The notes under the pieces were generated by a model, which saw nothing but the letters and a program-made list of their open reading frames with translations, was not told where the DNA came from and made no database searches. Both the position numbers and the translations under genes were made by a program. A stretch of DNA of 64,000 nucleotides, taken from Oceanococcus sp041619555 (GTDB lineage Bacteria; Pseudomonadota; Gammaproteobacteria; Nevskiales; Oceanococcaceae). Positions 43,234 to 50,897 of the stretch are shown here, piece after piece. How positions within the stretch are numbered: the first letter of the stretch is position 1; each line of letters opens with the position of its first letter. The stretch is from positions 1-64,000 of the forward strand of contig JBFKDQ010000006.1 in the NCBI GenBank assembly GCA_041619555.1, given 5' to 3'.

Positions 43234-43561
43234 CGCGGTGGAAACCGAGCAGATGAGCCGAGAGCTCCCGACTTTCGCCCCTGGCGACACGGTCGTGGTG
43301 CAGGTGAAAGTGAAAGAAGGCGAGCGTGAGCGCTTGCAGGCCTTCGAAGGCATCGTGATCGGCAAACGGAATCGCGGTCTCAACTCCGCATTCACCGTGC
43401 GCAAGATCTCGCATGGTGAGGGCGTGGAGCGGACTTTCCAGTCTTACAGCCCGCTGGTTGACAGCGTCACGGTGAAGCGTCGTGGCAAGGTGCGTCGCGC
43501 CAAGCTGTATTACCTGCGCGCGCTGCGTGGCAAAGCTGCGCGTATTCGCGAAAAGCTCTGA
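43217..43561 (+). CDS. rplS: 50S ribosomal protein L19
   Basis: F-x-P-G-D-T-V, R-L-Q-A-F-E-G-I-V-I, S-A-F-T-V-R-K-I-S and G-K-A-A-R-I-R-E define L19. ATG 43217 (114 aa) overlaps trmD by 17 bp. TTG 43199 would add six residues and is less likely. A strong terminator follows. Confidence 0.97.
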   Translation: MQHLIDAVETEQMSRELPTFAPGDTVVVQVKVKEGERERLQAFEGIVIGKRNRGLNSAFTVRKISHGEGVERTFQSYSPLVDSVTVKRRGKVRRAKLYYLRALRGKAARIREKL

Positions 43562-43586
43562 GCCCGGGTCGCTTAGCGACCGCTGC

Positions 43587-43617
43587 AAAACGCCCGCCCC
43601 AAGCGGGCGTTTTCGTT
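43587..43617 (+). terminator. Intrinsic terminator after rplS
   Basis: CGCCCGC (43591-43597) pairs with GCGGGCG (43603-43609) around CCCAA; flanking A4 and T4 extend the stem and provide the T-run (TTTTCGTTT). Confidence 0.9.
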
Positions 43618-43628
43618 TCTGGCCGATG

Positions 43629-43656
43629 CTTGAAATCGCTGTTTGTGGCCCCACTT
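43629..43656 (+). promoter_or_regulatory. Heat-shock (sigma-32 type) promoter of htpG
   Basis: CTTGAAA (43629-43635), 13-bp spacer, CCCCACTT (43649-43656), close to the RpoH consensus. It lies between the rplS terminator and the htpG SD (AAGGAGG). Confidence 0.85.
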
Positions 43657-43678
43657 AGCGCGCCAAAGGAGGATTCTT

Positions 43679-45559
43679 ATGACCGAAACCCGCGAATTCC
43701 AGACCGAAGTGAAGCAACTGCTTCATCTGATGATCCACTCCCTGTACTCGAACAAGGAGATTTTCCTGCGTGAGCTGATTTCCAACGCATCGGATGCGAC
43801 GGACAAGCTGCGTTTCGAGTCGCTGCAGAACGCAGAGATGCTGGAAGGGGATGCCGATTTCAGGGTCGAAATCGAATTCGACAAGGCGGCCCGTGAACTG
43901 GTCATTCGTGACAACGGCATCGGCATGACGGCCGAAGACGTGATCGAAAACCTCGGCACCATCGCCAACTCCGGGACGCGCAAGTTCCTCGATTCGATGA
44001 GCGGCGATCAGAAAAAGGACGCGAAGCTGATCGGTCAGTTCGGGGTCGGGTTTTATTCGGCCTTCATCGTTGCGGAGCAGGTCACCGTGCTGAGTCGTCG
44101 TGCCGGCCATGCCGAAGCGGTGCGCTGGGTGTCGACCGGCGAAGGCAGCTATGACATCGAGGCCGCCGAAAAGCCCGAGCGTGGCACCCAGATCACCTTG
44201 AAGCTGCGCGAGGGCGAGGATGAATTCCTCGACTCCACGCGTCTGCGTCACATCATCCTGAAGTATTCCGAGCACCTGAGCCTGCCGGTGCGGTTGCAGA
44301 AGCCTGCAGAAGAGGGCAAGGCGCCAGAATACGAGACGGTCAACCAGGGCACCGCCCTGTGGGCGCGGCCCAAGACCGAAATCGAGGAAGAGGAATATCA
44401 CGACCTGTATCGGCAGCTCTCCTATGATCCCGAGCCCCCCCTGGCCTGGGCGCATAACAAGGTCGAAGGCAATCTGGAATACACCTCCTTGCTCTACGTG
44501 CCTGCCCGCGCGCCGTTTGATCTATGGGATCGTGACAGCCGTCGGGGCCTGAAGCTTTACGTGCAGCGCGTCTTCATCATGGATGACGCGGAGAAGCTGC
44601 TGCCTTCCTACCTGCGTTTCGTGCGCGGGGTGATCGATTCCAATGATCTGCCCCTGAACGTTTCGCGCGAATTGCTGCAGTCCAATCGGGTCATTGATCG
44701 CATCCGCGGGGCGTCGACCAAGCGCGTGTTGAGCCTGCTGGCGGATCTGGCCAAGAACGATGAGGAGAAATACAAGCGCTTTTATTCCGCGTTCGGCCCC
44801 GTCCTCAAGGAAGGTGTGGTCGAAGACGCTGACAATCGCGAAAAGATTCTGGATCTGCTGCGTTTCTCTTCGACCCGTACCGCGGACGAGGAGCGGATTT
44901 CCTTGTCCGCCTATGTCGAGCGCATGGTTGAGGGGCAGGATACGATCTATTACGTCACCGCGGAAAATCTCAAAACGGCCAAGGCCAGTCCGCATCTCGA
45001 AGCCTTTGCCAAGCGTGACATCGAGGTCCTGTTGCTGACCGATCGGGTCGACGAATGGATGGTCAATTCGCTGCCGGAATTCTCGGGTCACAAGTTGGTC
45101 TCCGTGGTGCGGGCGGACATCGACCTGGATGATGTGATCAAGGACCCCAAGGTTGAAGGAGAACGCGCCAGGCTTGAAGCCCTGTTCAAGGAACTTCTGG
45201 AAAAACTGCAGAAGAATCTTGCCGAGCGGGTGGAGTCGGTGCGTATCAGCCAGAGGCTGACGGAATCGCCTTCGTGTCTCGTGGTCGGCGAGCATGGCAT
45301 GTCGCGGCATCTTGAGCAGATTCTGCGCCAGGCCGGGGAAAAAGTGCCGGCAAGCAAGCCGGTCCTGGAGATCAATCCCCAGCATCCGCTGCTGGAGCGC
45401 ATGCGCGGCAGCGACGATGCCGGCGAATTCGATGATTTGGCCAATCTGCTGTTCGATCAGGCGGTGCTGGCCGAAGGCGGGGCGCTGGAAGATCCCGCCG
45501 ATTTCGTCAGGCGCCTCAATCGACTGATCTCGCCTGCCGCGGAACCGGTGAGCAGCTGA
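43679..45559 (+). CDS. htpG: Molecular chaperone HtpG (Hsp90)
   Basis: ATP-dependent dimeric chaperone. N-terminal GHKL domain: E-I-F-L-R-E-L-I-S-N-A-S-D-A, D-N-G-I-G-M, G-V-G-F-Y-S-A-F. Middle domain: W-A-H-N-K-V-E-G and D-L-P-L-N-V-S-R-E-L-L-Q. Start ATG 43679 has AAGGAGG 6 nt upstream, giving 626 aa. Expression is expected to be heat-inducible from the promoter just upstream. Confidence 0.97.
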   Translation: MTETREFQTEVKQLLHLMIHSLYSNKEIFLRELISNASDATDKLRFESLQNAEMLEGDADFRVEIEFDKAARELVIRDNGIGMTAEDVIENLGTIANSGTRKFLDSMSGDQKKDAKLIGQFGVGFYSAFIVAEQVTVLSRRAGHAEAVRWVSTGEGSYDIEAAEKPERGTQITLKLREGEDEFLDSTRLRHIILKYSEHLSLPVRLQKPAEEGKAPEYETVNQGTALWARPKTEIEEEEYHDLYRQLSYDPEPPLAWAHNKVEGNLEYTSLLYVPARAPFDLWDRDSRRGLKLYVQRVFIMDDAEKLLPSYLRFVRGVIDSNDLPLNVSRELLQSNRVIDRIRGASTKRVLSLLADLAKNDEEKYKRFYSAFGPVLKEGVVEDADNREKILDLLRFSSTRTADEERISLSAYVERMVEGQDTIYYVTAENLKTAKASPHLEAFAKRDIEVLLLTDRVDEWMVNSLPEFSGHKLVSVVRADIDLDDVIKDPKVEGERARLEALFKELLEKLQKNLAERVESVRISQRLTESPSCLVVGEHGMSRHLEQILRQAGEKVPASKPVLEINPQHPLLERMRGSDDAGEFDDLANLLFDQAVLAEGGALEDPADFVRRLNRLISPAAEPVSS

Positions 45560-45881
45560 AGCCTGGGCCGGGCCTGAGTTCGCAGGGCGGGTGAGCCGAA
45601 GCTGCCCGCCCGCCGGTGGATTCCTGTAGGCCCGTTCCTTCTTTATGGAATGGCGTGGGCTGAGCTCAGGCACGAGGTGGTGCCTGCGGCGTCCGCCTGG
45701 ACGCTTGCCAGCATTCCGGTGGCCGGAACCGCTGTGAGCCTCGCGCAGCCTGTTGTCTGGACGCAGGCTCGTGGCCAGGGTGGGGCGTCGCACGGCTCTT
45801 GAGCGGGGCAGAATTTTCGGTCGCGGCGTAGTCGGTCGCGGTGCGGCTCTGAACTCTTCAAACAATCGGCAGATCGCCGCC
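45560..45881 (+). other. Intergenic region between htpG and the large lipoprotein gene
   Basis: No coding frame with start signals or recognisable product on either strand. Short minus-strand frames here look like Arg/Pro-rich shadows. No clear terminator for htpG was found. Confidence 0.5.
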
Positions 45882-45910
45882 TTGTCAGGCTCAGGTACAT
45901 TGGTTACGCT
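45882..45910 (+). promoter_or_regulatory. Candidate promoter of the large lipoprotein gene
   Basis: TTGTCA (45882-45887), 17-bp spacer, TACGCT (45905-45910). This would give a leader of about 40 nt before ATG 45959. Confidence 0.4.
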
Positions 45911-45958
45911 GGCTTCTGATCATTGGCTATGGGCCAAAAAAGGCAGGGGATACAGAAA

Positions 45959-48900
45959 ATGCGAGAGCTTCTCGACGCTCGTTGTTTGGTTGTTTACTTG
46001 GCGATGTTTCTCACTGCTTGCGGTGGCTCCGGAGTGGATTTCAGGAACGGCTCGACCGGTCCGACCGATCCGGACACGGATCAGATCGAAGCCGAAGCAC
46101 GTCTGGCCGAATTGCTGATCATTCCGAGCAGCAATCAACTGGCGAATGATGCGGACGACCCGACCGACGAAGGTTTGACCCTGACGATTGTGGCGCTGGA
46201 TGCCAACCGGGTGGTGTTGCCGAATGTCCGGATCGCGCTGACGGCCACGAAACAGAATGGCAGCGGGGGTGATGGCGTCATTTCATTCCCTGCCTTTGCC
46301 GGCGCACAGGCCGAGCCGGCGACGGACGAAACAGGCACTTTGCTCGCGATCCTCACTACCGGCGGAGATGCGACCGAACGCAATATCGTCGTGCAGGCCG
46401 CGAACGGGTCGATCCGCTCGTTGCCGCTGATTATCAGCGTGGTCGATCCGGCGGCGGTAACCACCGGATTGCCGGTGGCCCAGATCAAGCTGGTCGCTGA
46501 CAATGACACGCTGAGCAGTGATGCCGACACCGTGGCCGAGGGCATCGCCCTGACCGTTTTTGCCACCGATGAGCGCGGCAATACGGTTGAGGACGTGGAT
46601 ATCGAATTTTTTGTCACCGATCTGCTGGGCAGCAATGCGCCCAGTCTTGGTGCGGTGACGGTGCAGCAGAGAAGAACCGACAACGCCGGAACCGCACGCG
46701 CGGTGCTCACCACCGGTGGCAATCCGGAATCGCGTCAGTTCCGGGTCAAAGCGGTGGTGGCGAACGATAGCCAGATCGCCGCAAGCTCCGTGACGATCAC
46801 CGTGCCGGGAACCAATTCAAGCCTGGCTTCGCTTGATTTATTCAGTAGTGCGAAGCAGATCCTGAATTCCGGTAGCGATACCATCACGCTGACGGCCATT
46901 GCCAAGGATGCGGACAATAATGCGCTGGTGAATGCGCCGCTGCGCTTCCAGGCGAATCAGGGCGTGCTGACGCCCGGTGGAGTGATTCTGACCAATGCCA
47001 ATGGGGTGGCCAGCGTCACGCTCAGCGCGGGTGGCGTCGCCGATGGCAGCCAGATTCAGGTCAGTCTGAGCGGGGTCGACACCAACCTGAGCCGCAGCCT
47101 GATGATCGGGGTGGTTCAGGATCCTGCGGATGTCGATCCGGCTACAGAGGTCTCGACCCTCAGGCTGTTCGCCAACCAGGACATCCTCGCCGCCGATGCC
47201 GATACCGAGGAAGAAGGCATCGCCCTGGCTGCCGTGGTCACCGATGCCGCCGGCAATACCGTGCCTGGCGTCGCCGTGAGCTTCGCCCTGACGGATCTCA
47301 ATGGCCAGGTGGTCTCCAATCAGGGCGCATTGACCGTTGCCAACTTCGTTTCGGACGAAAGCGGGATCGTGCGTGCCGTGCTGACCACCGGAGGCAATGC
47401 CACCGCGCGTCAGTTCCAGGTTCGGGTTGAAATCGCCGGGAACGCCAATGTGCCCAGCAGTTCGGTGATGGTCACTGTTCCCGGCACCAATGATGGTCTC
47501 GCCTCGTTGGATCTGCTGAGCAGCAGCACCCAGGTGCTCAATACCGGCGACAACAGCCTCACCCTCACCGCCATTGCCAAAGACGGGAACAACAATGCCC
47601 TGGCCGGTGCCGCTCTGCGTTTTCGCACCACGGCCGGTGTCCTGTCCCCTGGCGGCGTGCTGCTGACCGGGGCCGATGGTCGGGTCGTGTCCGCGTTGAG
47701 CGCCGGCGGCGTGGCGGCAGGCACCTCGATCACCGTGACCCTGGAAGCGGTGGACAGCAATGTGAATCCAATGACCACCAGCGTTGCGGTGATCGCGGAT
47801 ACGCCCGAGCCGACCCCCGCATTCATTTCCTTGCTTGCCGCAACGCCAACCATGGGTACGGAGGCCGATTCCGTTGCCGAGGGCATGGAATTGACCGCTC
47901 TGGTGCGTGACAGTGCCGGCATACTCCTGGCGGGGGAAGCGGTGAGTTTCAGCGTTGTCGGCGGTCAGGCCGCGCTCTCGGTCACGCAAGGCGTGACCGA
48001 TGGCAGTGGCGTGGCCCGCGCCGTCCTCACGACGGCAGGTGATCCGACGAATCGCAATGTGACGGTTCGAGCGATGGCGGGTGCGGTGTCTACCGCGGTC
48101 GAGATTCAGATCATTGGCACGAACATGACCATTTCCGGTGCGAACTCCATCGGTGATGGAGATTCCACTATCCTCACCGCCCGTCTGGTCAATGGCGCGG
48201 GCGAAGGCATCGCCAATCAGACCGTCAATTTGTCGGTCGTCGATGGTAGCGGTAGCGTGGAAGTGGATCCGGTGAGCGGCGTCACCGATTCCTCCGGACG
48301 GCTTGAGTTCGAAGTGATCGGAAGGTCGGCCGGGACGGCCCAGATCATTGCCGATGCATCCCCCTTGGGTACCACGCTCGCCCGTCCCACTTTTGATGTC
48401 ACCGTGGCGGGCTTCTCGCTCGCATTCGGATTTCCGGATGCGGATGGAGAGCTTGCGCTCGGGGCCACAGTACCGGTGACCGTGCGGCTCAGCGGCGCGG
48501 ATTGTGCCAGTTCCACCCAGGTTGATGCGGCATGCAACAGTTCCGGAAATCCGGTTGTGAGATTTGCAGCAACCCGCGGAACCCTCTTCCCTAGCGGAAC
48601 CCTCTCCCCCGGCGGCTTTGTCGCAACCGCCAATGCCCCCTTCCGGGACGATCAACTGCCAACAGGCACATTGGATGCGACGGATACTTCTGCCGATGGG
48701 GTGGCCACGGTGGACTTGTCTTCCGATTTCGCAGACGGCTCCGGTCCGGTGCAGATCACCGCGACCGGCCCGGGTGGCTCCTCAGCAAGTCTGAACCTCG
48801 AGTTCGTGGCGACCAGTCCGGATTCGGTGGAGGTTCAGGCAGAGCCCAATACCGTGCCGCTCAATGGCACCAGCCAGATTGAGGTTCGCGTGCGGGATGC

Positions 48901-50605
48901 TTCGGAAAATCCCGTCAAGAATGAACTGGTTGAGTTCAGTCTGAAAGATTCCACCGGCGGCAAGCTGTCCGCCACCAGCCGGATCACGGACAGTCTTGGT
49001 CGGGCATTTGTCACCTATACCGCAACGAGTCTGACCAGTGGCAAGGATGGCGTGACCGTCACCGCGAGTCTGCCGCAGCGTCCCGCCGTTGCGTCGGCCC
49101 AGGTCCAGCTCACCGTCAGCGGCGGTGCTCTGCGGATCATTCTTGGAACCGGGAACGAACTTTCGCAGAACAGTCCGACCAGCTACGCGATGCCGTGGTC
49201 GGTGATCGTGACCGACAGTTCGGGCAATCCGGCACCGGCCAGTACGGTGTTTCGACTGAGCTACGAACCATTGCGATTTGGCAAGGGCTTTTATACCTGT
49301 CCCGAAGAAGGCAAGCCCTGGGTGAGAAACGTGGTCCAGGTGTGTGAGGACGAGGACCTGGACAACGATTTCATCAACGATTTCCTCTACGACGAAGATA
49401 TCGACAATGACGGCAACCTGGATGTGAATGAAGATGCCAATGGCAACGGCGTTCTGGATGTCGCGGAGATCGATGTGGATGGTGATGGTCGCGCCGATCC
49501 GGCGAATGAGGATCTGGATAATGATGGCCGTCTGGATCTCGGGGAGGACCTGAATAGCAACGGCGTTCTGGATGTTGGAGAAGACCTCAATGGCGATGGC
49601 TTGCTGGCCACGGATGAAGATCTGAATTTCAATGGTGTGCAGGATCCGGGCGAGGATCTGGATGGCGACGGCAAACTGGACATCGGTGAAGATCTCAATG
49701 CCGACGGCGTGCTGGATCAGGAAGACACCGATTGTGACGGCAATCTTGATGTGAATGAAGATACGAACGGCAATGGGGTTCTGGATGACGGCGAAGACAT
49801 TGACGGGGACGGTCGTCTGGATCTTGCCCGCGAAGACGTCAACTTCAATGGCCGGCTCGACCACGAGGATGTTGACTGTGACGGCGTGCTTGACCCCAAT
49901 GAAGACCTGAACGGGAACGGACGTTTCGACATCGCTTTGGGTGAAGACATTGATGGCGATGGTCGTTTCGATATCGGCGAAGATCTCAACGGGAACGGTG
50001 TGCTGGATCCGGGTGAAGATGTCGATGGCGACGGGGTGCTGGATCTGAATGAAGACCTGAACGGTAATCTGCGCTTCGATCCGGCTGAGGATCTTGACGG
50101 GGATGGGAATTTCGATCGGGTCTTCGAGGATCTGGACCGGGACGGCAACCTTGATGTCCTGGAAGATCTCAATGGCAATGGCATCCTGGATGCAGGTGAG
50201 GATCTGGATGGCGACGGCAAGCTCGATACCGTCGATGAGGATCAGTTCTATGCAGGCAATCCGAATGTGCCGGTCAGTATCGTGGGCAACGGACGGCTGG
50301 ATATCGCCGAAGACACCAACCAGGATGGGGTGCTCACGCCCGGAAACGTGGTTTCCTTGCCTTCGACCATTGAACTGGATGAAAACGGTTTCGGCGAGTT
50401 CAATCTGATCTACGCCGAGCAATACGCAGGCTGGGTGCGGATCCGTCTGCGTGCGGTAGCCTCGGTTGGCGGTACAGAAACGACGGCAATCCAGACTTTT
50501 GATCTGCCCGGGATCGCATCGGATTTTGCCAACTGTCCGGAAACCAGCCCGCCGGGTTCGCCCAGTCCGTTTGGTTTCATTGCGACCTGTCTGACTGCGG
50601 ATTAG
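45959..50605 (+). CDS. Giant Ig-like-repeat lipoprotein with expanded acidic calcium-loop-like region
   Basis: 1548-aa predicted surface lipoprotein. Signal peptide ends in the lipobox L-T-A-C21, followed by G-G-S-G, so outer-membrane sorting is likely. ATG 45959 (AGGGGA 8 nt upstream) is preferred over ATG 45923. Residues about 45-1055 are nine Big-1/invasin-type Ig-like domains, with recurrent A-V-L-T-T-G-G or L-S-A-G-G turns. The last Ig-like unit (about 1057 onward) is interrupted by about 26 tandem 12-residue motifs of type E-D-L-(D/N)-G-(D/N)-G-x-L-D-x-(G/N) (residues 1132-1462), after which a beta-rich tail (P-S-T-I-E-L-D, Y-A-E-Q-Y-A-G-W-V) completes the domain. From memory, related proteobacterial proteins carry only two or three such motifs there. 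Likely adhesion or surface role; ligand unknown. Confidence 0.9.
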   Translation: MRELLDARCLVVYLAMFLTACGGSGVDFRNGSTGPTDPDTDQIEAEARLAELLIIPSSNQLANDADDPTDEGLTLTIVALDANRVVLPNVRIALTATKQNGSGGDGVISFPAFAGAQAEPATDETGTLLAILTTGGDATERNIVVQAANGSIRSLPLIISVVDPAAVTTGLPVAQIKLVADNDTLSSDADTVAEGIALTVFATDERGNTVEDVDIEFFVTDLLGSNAPSLGAVTVQQRRTDNAGTARAVLTTGGNPESRQFRVKAVVANDSQIAASSVTITVPGTNSSLASLDLFSSAKQILNSGSDTITLTAIAKDADNNALVNAPLRFQANQGVLTPGGVILTNANGVASVTLSAGGVADGSQIQVSLSGVDTNLSRSLMIGVVQDPADVDPATEVSTLRLFANQDILAADADTEEEGIALAAVVTDAAGNTVPGVAVSFALTDLNGQVVSNQGALTVANFVSDESGIVRAVLTTGGNATARQFQVRVEIAGNANVPSSSVMVTVPGTNDGLASLDLLSSSTQVLNTGDNSLTLTAIAKDGNNNALAGAALRFRTTAGVLSPGGVLLTGADGRVVSALSAGGVAAGTSITVTLEAVDSNVNPMTTSVAVIADTPEPTPAFISLLAATPTMGTEADSVAEGMELTALVRDSAGILLAGEAVSFSVVGGQAALSVTQGVTDGSGVARAVLTTAGDPTNRNVTVRAMAGAVSTAVEIQIIGTNMTISGANSIGDGDSTILTARLVNGAGEGIANQTVNLSVVDGSGSVEVDPVSGVTDSSGRLEFEVIGRSAGTAQIIADASPLGTTLARPTFDVTVAGFSLAFGFPDADGELALGATVPVTVRLSGADCASSTQVDAACNSSGNPVVRFAATRGTLFPSGTLSPGGFVATANAPFRDDQLPTGTLDATDTSADGVATVDLSSDFADGSGPVQITATGPGGSSASLNLEFVATSPDSVEVQAEPNTVPLNGTSQIEVRVRDASENPVKNELVEFSLKDSTGGKLSATSRITDSLGRAFVTYTATSLTSGKDGVTVTASLPQRPAVASAQVQLTVSGGALRIILGTGNELSQNSPTSYAMPWSVIVTDSSGNPAPASTVFRLSYEPLRFGKGFYTCPEEGKPWVRNVVQVCEDEDLDNDFINDFLYDEDIDNDGNLDVNEDANGNGVLDVAEIDVDGDGRADPANEDLDNDGRLDLGEDLNSNGVLDVGEDLNGDGLLATDEDLNFNGVQDPGEDLDGDGKLDIGEDLNADGVLDQEDTDCDGNLDVNEDTNGNGVLDDGEDIDGDGRLDLAREDVNFNGRLDHEDVDCDGVLDPNEDLNGNGRFDIALGEDIDGDGRFDIGEDLNGNGVLDPGEDVDGDGVLDLNEDLNGNLRFDPAEDLDGDGNFDRVFEDLDRDGNLDVLEDLNGNGILDAGEDLDGDGKLDTVDEDQFYAGNPNVPVSIVGNGRLDIAEDTNQDGVLTPGNVVSLPSTIELDENGFGEFNLIYAEQYAGWVRIRLRAVASVGGTETTAIQTFDLPGIASDFANCPETSPPGSPSPFGFIATCLTAD
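46475..47824 (+). repeat. 675-bp tandem duplication of an Ig-like domain pair
   Basis: The domain pair starting V-A-Q-I-K-L (46475) recurs as V-S-T-L-R-L (47150). The second domain of each pair, S-L-A-S-L-D-L and G-L-A-S-L-D-L, starts at 46820 and 47495. Both offsets are exactly 675 bp (225 residues), showing a two-domain tandem duplication with later divergence. Confidence 0.8.
49352..50343 (+). repeat. About 26 tandem 36-bp calcium-loop-like motifs, alternating N-type and D-type
   Basis: Core motif E-D-L-(D/N)-x-(D/N)-G-x-L-D-x-G, mostly 12 residues, resembling thrombospondin type-3 or EF-hand-like Ca2+ loops. From motif 8 (about 49619) to motif 21 the motifs strictly alternate N-type (L-N-G-N-G) and D-type (L-D-G-D-G), a 24-residue (72-bp) higher-order unit. 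Two D-type motifs (11 and 15) carry Cys (T-D-C-D-G, V-D-C-D-G). Synonymous codons vary between copies, so the array is not a recent slippage product. Confidence 0.85.
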
Positions 50606-50700
50606 GGATCGAGCGCTGCCACAGGGAGTCCGATTTCCAGCTCATGTTCTGCGGGTGAACTGGGCGCCGTCGGTGGGGCTGAAGTGGTGAGGATAAAAGA

Positions 50701-50727
50701 GCCCCTGAGCGATGTTCACTCAGGGGC
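50701..50727 (-). terminator. Distal hairpin, possible second clpB terminator
   Basis: GCCCCTGAG (50701-50709) pairs with CTCAGGGGC (50719-50727). Read on the minus strand it is followed by TCTTTT. The stem is nearly identical to the hairpin at 50848-50873. Confidence 0.5.
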
Positions 50728-50842
50728 CAAATGAATGTTTTCACTTTCGGCAGATTGACGGAAAAGCTTTACGGGGACGCACCACCCGAATCAGTGCACT
50801 AGCACATCGGCGTGGCCGCGCTTCAGCCCTGAGGCCGCCATG

Positions 50843-50879
50843 AAAAAGCCCCTGAACGCTTCCGTTCAGGGGCTTTTTT
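50843..50879 (-). terminator. Bidirectional intrinsic terminator downstream of clpB
   Basis: Perfect 11-bp stem GCCCCTGAACG (50848-50858) / CGTTCAGGGGC (50863-50873), loop CTTC, flanked by A5 on the left and T6 on the right, so it can end clpB transcription (minus) and readthrough from the lipoprotein gene (plus). The 292-bp gap around it holds no gene. Confidence 0.9.
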
Positions 50880-50897
50880 GCTCGACCTTGCCGGATC

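Noticed and set aside
46838..48655. Minus-strand open frame of 605 codons opposite the Ig-like domains
   Set aside because: Caused by G/C-rich third positions of the lipoprotein gene; Gly/His/Arg-rich composition and no recognisable domain.
48782..50422. Long minus-strand open frame (546 codons) opposite the acidic repeats
   Set aside because: It is the antisense of the D/N-G-rich repeats, giving a monotonous Ile/Val/Gln pattern; no SD or family resemblance. The plus-strand lipoprotein explains the region.
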